Assembly (NCBI RefSeq): GCF_000003815.2
Contig: NC_049985.1
Coordinates: 17,427,099 to 17,469,890 of the forward strand
Length of the DNA: 42,792 nt
Source of the DNA: Branchiostoma floridae
Lineage: Eukaryota; Chordata; Leptocardii; Amphioxiformes; Branchiostomatidae
Reading direction: 5' to 3'
The notes under the pieces are model-generated. The model saw nothing but the letters and a program-made list of their open reading frames with translations, was not told the DNA's origin and did no database searches. Shown here piece after piece: positions 34,101-42,792 of this stretch (position 1 is the stretch's first letter; the number at the start of each line of letters is the position of its first letter). The translations under genes were made by a program, and so were the position numbers.

Positions 34101-35223
34101 CAGTTAGCTAGCGCTTACAGTAACCCAAGGTTACAGAGATGTGTTATAACTTACCAATGAGTAAGTGCACCGCGGCCACCACCAGTCCCATGGCGGCTGT
34201 CAGCGCCACCGCCCGCCGCCCGTCCTGAGTCCGCTGCACCATGATAAGCCCGATGTGTCTGGAGAACTGTTAACTAGCGCTACCCAAGGCTACAGAGATG
34301 TAGTTACTCACCGATGAGTAAGTGCACCGCGGCCACCACCAGTCCCATGGCGGCTGTCAGCGCCACCGCCCGCCGCCCGTCCTGCGTTTGCTGCACCATG
34401 ATGAGCCCGATGTGCGGGATAACAGTTAACTAGGTTACCCAGTGGTTACAGTAACCCAAGGTTACAGAGATGTGTTATAACTTACCAATGAGTAGATGCA
34501 CCGCGGCCACCACCAGTCCCATGGCGGCAGTCAGCGCGACCGCCCGCCGCCCGTCCCGAGCCTGCTGCACCATGATGAGCCCGATGTGCCGGTTCTGCTG
34601 CAGAGTCCCGGCCATGAACTTGGTGAGGGAGAACGCCAGCCCGTAGCTCGCCGTCACGTTCTCGGAGAAGGCGACGCCGCGATTCAGCGCCTGGAACAAC
34701 GTCAGAGATAGGATGGTTGATCATTGACAGGTCCACGTAGTAGTACTAGTAACATGTGTGACGACCACAGAAAAGTCTAGCATCGAGTACTGATTTTGCC
34801 AAAACTTTTTTGCACTCCTTAATGTTACTTCTCTAAAACTAGAGCCTTGACATAAGAAAAACAAGTCAGGTCAGGATTTGCATAAGTGCCATGCAGTTAT
34901 GTCAATCATCACTAAAACAATCTAGAAATCAATAAAAACTATCGAGCGCTGCAATTTGGTGACAGTGCCATTTTCAGATCATGAGATACAGAAACAGGAC
35001 GTTCCCTTACAGTATCATAATAAGCCGCTAGGTTCCCAAAATTTCATCATACCAAACAACACGTCATCTAACGTTAGGCCAGGCGGGAATTATCGTGTTC
35101 ACACGTAACAAGTACTAGTTTTTCATTACTCCTCCAGTCACATACCTGTTCCCCGATGTCAGTAGCGATGGTGGTGCAGGCCAGCGGCACCATGAACCTG
35201 GCCAGCCGCAAGTAGTCTTCCAT
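16079..35223 (-). CDS. ANKH: ANKH gene 1: progressive ankylosis-type multipass exporter (12 exons, 475 codons)
   Basis: Exons in transcription order: 35146-35223, 34486-34690, 33727-33845, 33358-33441, 30041-30211, 29626-29757, 28973-29065, 28562-28639, 28185-28314, 27807-27930, 27512-27611, 16079-16192. All introns are GT-AG, phases are consistent throughout, and the sum is 475 residues plus stop (human ANKH is 492). Family landmarks: [12 protein letters not shown] (about residues 22-33), [11 protein letters not shown] in exon 5, FWWPLAL and [18 protein letters not shown] in exon 6, [13 protein letters not shown] in exon 7, YLTSWLM in exon 10 and [12 protein letters not shown] in exon 11. 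Most exons encode hydrophobic membrane segments. ANKH is a MOP/MATE-fold-like membrane protein implicated in export of pyrophosphate, ATP or citrate; that role is known from vertebrates and inferred here. The start ATG has a good context (A at -3, G at +4). The last intron is 11.3 kb and filled by a foldback-type element. The protein ends in ETSL, a class I PDZ-ligand pattern. Many exon edges are tandemly duplicated (separate entries). Confidence 0.92.
16493..16592. other. Assembly gap (100 N)
   Basis: The gap ends exactly where the 43-bp minisatellite of the left inverted repeat becomes visible, so the true left end and any target-site duplication of the large element are hidden. Confidence 1.
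16593..16964. repeat. 43-bp minisatellite, left arm (about 8.5 units)
   Basis: Near-perfect 43-base units containing GCTAAAACCACTACAGTTAC and CAGTCGTTACTAAGAAATGA. The same unit, inverted, makes the outer end of the right arm. Confidence 0.95.
17121..17300. repeat. 21-bp-periodic palindrome array, left arm
   Basis: The perfect 12-base palindrome GCAGAATTCTGC starts at 17121, 17142, 17163, 17184, 17205, 17226, 17247 and 17268, always 21 bases apart, with a ninth degenerate copy at 17289. The 9-base spacers vary in pairs. Twenty-one bases equal two turns of B-DNA, so all palindromes face the same side. Confidence 0.95.
17370..18587. other. Interior of the large element, AT-rich, no gene
   Basis: Short frames only. 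Palindromic GTACGTAC-type motifs occur near 17574 and 18292. Possible weak inverted-repeat ends (AAGGGTCACACGTG near 17487 and CACGTGTTACCC near 19704) are too imperfect to define a further element. Confidence 0.4.
18588..19602. mobile_element. 1-kb foldback/MITE with about 170-200-bp inverted arms
   Basis: The left arm (18588 to about 18790) begins ACATGTATATCTCGCAGTAG and continues with repeated GGACAGATTGCGATC-like motifs; the right arm (about 19430-19602) is its reverse complement, ending TCGCAATCTCTACTGTGACA then TATACATG. Both arms contain several variants of GTCCTAGGACAGAT as subterminal repeats, and both end inwards at a GCATCATTTGAG-like segment. The centre is AT-rich without ORF. 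It is nested in the larger structure. Confidence 0.75.
19943..20042. other. Assembly gap (100 N)
   Basis: Unknown bases within the interior of the large element. Confidence 1.
20043..24936. other. AT-rich intronic sequence without recognisable genes
   Basis: Nearly 5 kb with no open frame above about 100 codons and none with a motif. A short (CTCTA)n/(TA)n tract lies at 21546-21595. A weak tRNA-like segment on the minus strand at about 22875-22920 (TGGTGTAGTGGCTAATGCC, an A-box-like sequence) may be an old SINE. Confidence 0.5.
24937..25187. mobile_element. Foldback element with about 95-bp arms
   Basis: The left arm (24937-25029, starting CAAGAATAGTACCATTTGAT) and right arm (25082-25187, ending AATGGTACTATTCTTG) are reverse complements over nearly their full length, separated by about 50 bases. 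The right arm carries an extra GATGATGAT insertion. High arm identity suggests recent insertion; there is no ORF. Confidence 0.85.
25303..25596 (+). pseudogene. LINE reverse transcriptase C-terminal relic
   Basis: One frame reads [18 protein letters not shown], an in-frame TAG, then [20 protein letters not shown] and [11 protein letters not shown] before a stop. The YRxSFFPxTIxEWNxL signature closes the ORF2 protein of many CR1/L2/Jockey-type non-LTR retrotransposons. Only the extreme C-terminus is present and it has an internal stop, so it is a dead, 5'-truncated copy. The clade is uncertain. Confidence 0.75.
25597..26065. other. AT-rich non-coding sequence
   Basis: Nothing recognised; short frames only. 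Confidence 0.4.
26066..26808. mobile_element. MITE of about 740 bp
   Basis: The left end (AGACCCTTTACATTACGCTT then TTCGCG) mirrors the right end (CGCGAAAACCATAATGTAAA then GTGGACC) as imperfect inverted repeats of about 27 bases, flanked by CTA on both sides. GACTCCCGCT-like motifs recur near the right end (26590-26780) as subterminal repeats. No ORF is present. Confidence 0.6.
26909..27116. repeat. 21-bp-periodic palindrome array, right arm
   Basis: About ten copies of GCAGAATTCTGC or one-base variants at 20-22-base spacing, the inverted counterpart of 17121-17300. It is more diverged in its spacers and slightly longer than the left array, so the two arrays have changed in copy number since they were identical. 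Confidence 0.92.
27269..27511. repeat. 43-bp minisatellite, right arm, abutting ANKH exon 11
   Basis: About 5.5 units of the same 43-base repeat as 16593-16964. Its last bases (CTACAGTTAC, read on the minus strand as GTAACTGTAG) are the first intron bases after exon 11 of ANKH gene 1. Confidence 0.93.
27512..27611 (-). CDS. ANKH: ANKH gene 1, exon 11
   Basis: Encodes a membrane segment [20 protein letters not shown] followed by [13 protein letters not shown]. The donor CTG|GTAACT gives phase 0, matching exon 12. That donor lies in the 43-bp minisatellite of the large element; read-through would add about 23 repeat-encoded residues (LVTVVVLAF...) before a stop at 27449. Confidence 0.85.
27807..27930 (-). 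CDS. ANKH: ANKH gene 1, exon 10
   Basis: 124 nt, as in gene 2. Encodes [20 protein letters not shown] then [20 protein letters not shown]. The acceptor CCCTCAG is followed upstream by three partial copies of the same acceptor-exon segment. Confidence 0.92.
27933..28085. repeat. Three extra copies of the exon 10 acceptor junction (gene 1)
   Basis: On the minus strand each copy reads CAG or a variant, then TGTCGATCC and a YLTSDLC- or AYL-coding stretch, ending about 20 bases into the exon (copies around 27959-27976, 28000-28016 and 28066-28083). They keep the CAGTGTCGAT-like acceptor core with some decay (CCAGTGTCGTT, TCCCAGTGTCGAT). Confidence 0.85.
28100..28172. repeat. (CA)n microsatellite in intron 9
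   Basis: An imperfect CA/CG alternating tract just downstream (in transcription) of the exon 9 donor. Confidence 0.85.
28185..28314 (-). CDS. ANKH: ANKH gene 1, exon 9
   Basis: 130 nt (same in gene 2), ending phase 1 at CCTG|GTAGGT. Encodes [20 protein letters not shown] then [20 protein letters not shown], a membrane helix plus the conserved PLxIF segment. Confidence 0.92.
28562..28639 (-). CDS. ANKH: ANKH gene 1, exon 8
   Basis: 26 codons: [26 protein letters not shown]. The acceptor is CCCCAG and the donor GTGCGT. It equals the segment before the membrane helix shared with exon 9; the gene 2 counterpart is two codons shorter. Confidence 0.85.
28973..29065 (-). CDS. ANKH: ANKH gene 1, exon 7
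   Basis: 31 codons: [20 protein letters not shown] then [11 protein letters not shown]. Highly similar to vertebrate ANKH. The donor is the weaker AAA|GTCAGT. Confidence 0.93.
29289..29625. repeat. 43-bp array of the exon 6 donor junction (8 extra copies)
   Basis: The segment TGCGTCACTTCC recurs at 29289, 29331, 29374, 29417, 29460, 29503, 29546 and 29589, the real exon copy being at 29632. On the minus strand each unit is AAG, then 27 coding bases (ELGGSDAVE), then GTGAGTACC. Each unit therefore looks like a 27-base mini-exon between an AG and a GT. At least two units have lost the donor (AT instead of GT). Confidence 0.95.
29626..29757 (-). CDS. ANKH: ANKH gene 1, exon 6
   Basis: 44 codons: [20 protein letters not shown] then [20 protein letters not shown] and DAVE, the best conserved part of the family. 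I chose the donor nearest the exon body (GAG|GTGAGT). The downstream array offers up to eight more. Confidence 0.92.
29943..30074. repeat. 33-bp repeat spanning the exon 5 donor (4 units)
   Basis: Four 33-base units centred on CCATTGGCTGA (minus strand). The first unit is coding (end of exon 5), and the donor GTAAAA is where the second begins; the next two carry GTAATC at the same place. Each unit ends in a CAG or ACAG. The unit length keeps the frame, so the reading frame runs on to 29912. Confidence 0.8.
30041..30211 (-). CDS. ANKH: ANKH gene 1, exon 5
   Basis: 57 codons: [20 protein letters not shown] then [20 protein letters not shown] and [28 protein letters not shown] is a family landmark. 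Its acceptor TGCCTGCAG is the last of more than thirty near-identical acceptors. The 3' end could alternatively lie at AAG|GTCGGG further inside, but GTAAAA gives the family-like length. Confidence 0.85.
30225..33100. repeat. Array of the exon 5 acceptor junction, about 30 units of 63 or 117 bp
   Basis: Every unit, read on the minus strand, holds about 37 bases of intron (CTGTAGTTACAGTGGTTATG then TCTGGTGCAG) and the first part of exon 5. Long units (117 bp) carry about 78 exon bases through [12 protein letters not shown]; short units (63 bp) have lost the middle and keep VAVSLAL joined to YAC. Both lengths are multiples of three and contain no stop, so open frames of over 440 codons result (30045-31367, 31358-32764). 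Exon 5 itself is read in another frame at the end of the array, so this is not one giant exon. Most units keep the CAG|GTAGCGGTG acceptor. Confidence 0.95.
31641..31740. other. Assembly gap (100 N) inside the exon 5 array
   Basis: The gap lies in the repeat array, so the real copy number is unknown and could be higher. Confidence 1.
33358..33441 (-). CDS. ANKH: ANKH gene 1, exon 4
   Basis: 28 codons: [20 protein letters not shown] then SIADVCVQ. Phase 0 at both ends; acceptor CCGCAG, donor CAG|GTATGT. Confidence 0.92.
33727..33845 (-). CDS. ANKH: ANKH gene 1, exon 3
   Basis: 119 nt entering in phase 1: [20 protein letters not shown] then [20 protein letters not shown]. The GY..I...HxVD and RRA.L.L pattern matches the family. 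Confidence 0.9.
33981..34436. repeat. Three extra copies of the 3' half of exon 2 with its donor
   Basis: Copies occupy about 33981-34100, 34150-34258 and 34307-34416, each about 110 exon bases (from HIGLI to LLIG) plus GT donor (GTGGGT, GTAAGT, GTGAGT) and 50-60 intron bases with TACAGAGATG. All three are open and differ from the real exon by a few, mostly conservative, residues (for example [35 protein letters not shown]). None has the first half of the exon. One (34258) is preceded by TTCTCCAG, a possible acceptor. Confidence 0.93.
34486..34690 (-). CDS. ANKH: ANKH gene 1, exon 2
   Basis: 205 nt, phase 0 in and phase 1 out: [20 protein letters not shown] then [20 protein letters not shown] and [20 protein letters not shown]. 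The ALNRG..A..E.....YGLA.SL.KF pattern is diagnostic for ANKH. Confidence 0.93.
35146..35223 (-). CDS. ANKH: ANKH gene 1, exon 1 (start)
   Basis: 26 codons: [20 protein letters not shown] then TDIGEQ. The ATG at 35221-35223 has A at -3 and G at +4. The donor is CAG|GTATGT. The N-terminus is about six residues shorter than in human ANKH. Confidence 0.88.
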
Positions 35224-37103
35224 GGTTCCGCGTGTACAGCCAGGTCAGATCCACACGGTGTATGGTATCAGGGGTATGGTTCACACGGCGTGTTCACGCA
35301 GGATGAGATCAGGTCCTGCCGCTGAGCACTACGGGCAGGCTAGTGATGTAAGTGACTCCTTACATTGCACAATTTATCTTACGTAATGGTTCGCAACCAC
35401 AGACGTGGAGCTACAAATCAACAACGAACCGCACTGGATTGCCACCGGTCAGAGTCGTCCCACCGCCGGTATATTCACACACCGTGACTAAAAACCCTTA
35501 ACTGTCCTCTTGCTGTGGGTGCAGGGGTCAATGTCCGTAAATGACCTATAACATGAACCCTACATCCCGTGCAGCGCTGATGATATGCTTACAGACATGT
35601 GTCGTACGTACCGATGCTTTCTCCCGGCGGTCAACACGCGCAGCCGTTCCAGAGGGAAACAAAATGTCTCCGAGATGTCACCGGGCGGGTTTGGGGCGTG
35701 TCGCTGAGAAGAACCAAGGCGGTTAAAACAACCTTGCTAGAACGTACTGATGACAATGGCACCCGTATGGTCAACAGCACATGAAACACGTGAGCTGGAG
35801 CTGACTGAAAGTCTGCCCTTCATACGACCTTTCCGCGCACATGGGTAATCATCAACCAGCTGCAGGATGGCATATCTTGGGGTTAAAGGTCGGCGTCCTG
35901 TAGCACAGTGACCGTAGACTTAGTTCAGTATTAAACAGCTAAAGTATGAACGTCTAATAATTATCACAGGGTCGCGTAGCGAAACCCTGTAATGATTATT
36001 ATCTAATTGTTATCATTAAGATTACCATGAGATGTGAAATTTATGCAAATGAGGCAATAATTTGCATATCAATTTCAAAATTATAAAAAGCTGTTACACT
36101 TTTGAAATTCATACCATATGTTCCTTAAAGTAGAGAGGAATGTAGCAACATGTTAATTATGCAAATTTTGACGATCATCTGCATAATTTATGCAGGCAGT
36201 AAAATAAGGCAAGCTTTATTACGTGCACTGTTTTCTGTTTGGTCGAGCGTCCCTTGCACCTCGAGTGTATGTGTGTCTCAAGTACTTAGAACTTGCTGAA
36301 TGAGGGGGTTGTTCTGGTGGGGCTAGTCCATTCCTTATTGCTGGAGGGTCTATTCAGGTGGGGACAGTCCATTTCTTCGTGCAGAAGGGACTGTTTAGGT
36401 TGGGACAATCCATTTCTTCGTGCAGAAGGGACTGTTTAGGTTGGGACAGTCCATTTCTTCGTGCAGAAGGGACTGTTTAGGTGGGGACAGTCCATTTCTT
36501 CGTGCAGAAGGGACTGTCTAGGTGGGGCTGTATATGTTCACATCTGCCTTTTATCATTACCTAGCTAGAATTTCACCTGCCATAAATTACACTTAAAAGT
36601 GACCCTGTGTGTATGTGTGACAGTACACATATTTACCTACGGCACTCACTGTGGGGGACGAGAATTTTGTTATAAATGATTGTAAGTCTATTGTAGATAT
36701 GGCTGTATATGTGCAAGCTTATCAAAGTGGTTAAAGTTAAAAATCGTAGTTCCATATCCTGTATTGTAACAATTAACAAATATTGTCTACGTGAGCACTT
36801 AGAAACTCACTTGCTGTGAGGTTAAATGAATAAAGGAACAGTTAGCGGTATACAAATATCATCTTTATGATACGAAATTAAATAGCAATGACAATATTTA
36901 TGATTGCGACTTATATGCTTGATAACCCCGTATTGCACGGTTCTAGTCAGGAGGTACAGATGCTGTACACTATGAGACGCTATGATACAGTTTCTTGTAC
37001 GACTGATTTTCCTCAGGTTTGTACTTCGTTCTCCCATCAAAACTATACGTCATATAAAATGCTTAAAATGTTCAATTAAAACATCTTGCTAATCAGTCGT
37101 GTG
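35224..37103. promoter_or_regulatory. Intergenic region between ANKH genes 2 and 1
   Basis: About 1.9 kb that must hold the gene 2 3' untranslated region and the gene 1 promoter. It contains a hairpin near 35955-36000 (AATAATTATCACAGGGT against ACCCTGTAATGATTATT) and a 41-bp minisatellite at about 36335-36530. I could not place a TATA box or polyadenylation signal with confidence. Confidence 0.5.
36335..36530. repeat. 41-bp minisatellite, about 4.5 units
   Basis: Units of 41 bases containing GGGACAGTCCATTTCTTCGT and GCAGAAGGGACTGTTTAGGT. The first unit is diverged. Confidence 0.9.
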
Positions 37104-42712
<5,609 letters not shown>

Positions 42713-42792
42713 GTTGTAGTTATAGATAATTTTATATAAAGTCGTTCAGGAAGGTCGCTTTACTTTACCAAGTACGTGTTGAGAAGAAGGTA

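Overview
This is a eukaryotic, metazoan window. Split coding exons carry GT-AG introns, non-LTR retrotransposon fragments show target-site duplications, and MITE- and foldback-type repeats, (GT)n microsatellites and many long minisatellites are present. The genes (an ANKH-type transporter pair and a KCTD8/12/16-type protein), the intron-rich structure and the extreme minisatellite load best fit a cephalochordate (amphioxus, Branchiostoma). That assignment is inference from general knowledge, not a database match. The assembly has six runs of N (4362-4544, 16493-16592, 19943-20042, 31641-31740, 38285-38384, 40533-40632).

Layout. Positions 1-10200 are non-coding: minisatellites (48-bp units each with a perfect CRE, a 40-bp array, a 23-bp array, a roughly 50-copy 24-bp array), a GT microsatellite, a tRNA-like SINE head, a hairpin and one member of a MITE family. 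An intact, intronless, GC-rich KCTD12-like gene lies on the minus strand at 10235-11062. Positions 11063-16078 are again repeats, including a second copy of the MITE and a small LINE tail with a 14-bp target-site duplication. From 16079 to the right edge there are two head-to-tail minus-strand ANKH paralogues. Gene 1 (16079-35223) is complete: 12 exons, 475 codons, all junctions in phase. Gene 2 (37104 to beyond 42792) shows its last six exons here (homologous to exons 7-12 of gene 1).

Main discovery. In both ANKH genes, exon-intron boundaries have repeatedly become the units of tandem arrays. The unit always contains a piece of exon, the splice site and a piece of intron: exon 2 donor (3 extra copies), exon 5 acceptor (about 30 extra copies over 2.8 kb), exon 5 donor (33-bp units), exon 6 donor (8 extra copies of 43 bp), exon 10 acceptor in gene 1 (3 extra) and in gene 2 (about 24 extra over 1.3 kb), and exon 7 acceptor in gene 2 (1 extra). 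Dozens of decoy splice sites therefore lie beside the real ones, and several arrays stay open in the coding frame.

Second discovery. The last intron of gene 1 (11.3 kb) is almost filled by a structure with long terminal inverted repeats (16593-17369 and 26839-27511). The repeats are themselves made of two minisatellites, one a 21-bp-periodic array of the palindrome GCAGAATTCTGC. Its right end abuts the last codons of exon 11, and the splice donor of exon 11 lies inside the element's own 43-bp repeat. Exon 12 lies beyond its left end at 16079-16192.

The encoded ANKH proteins would be multipass membrane exporters (the family is linked to pyrophosphate/ATP/citrate efflux). Both end in a class I PDZ-ligand-like tail (ETSL and ETSV).
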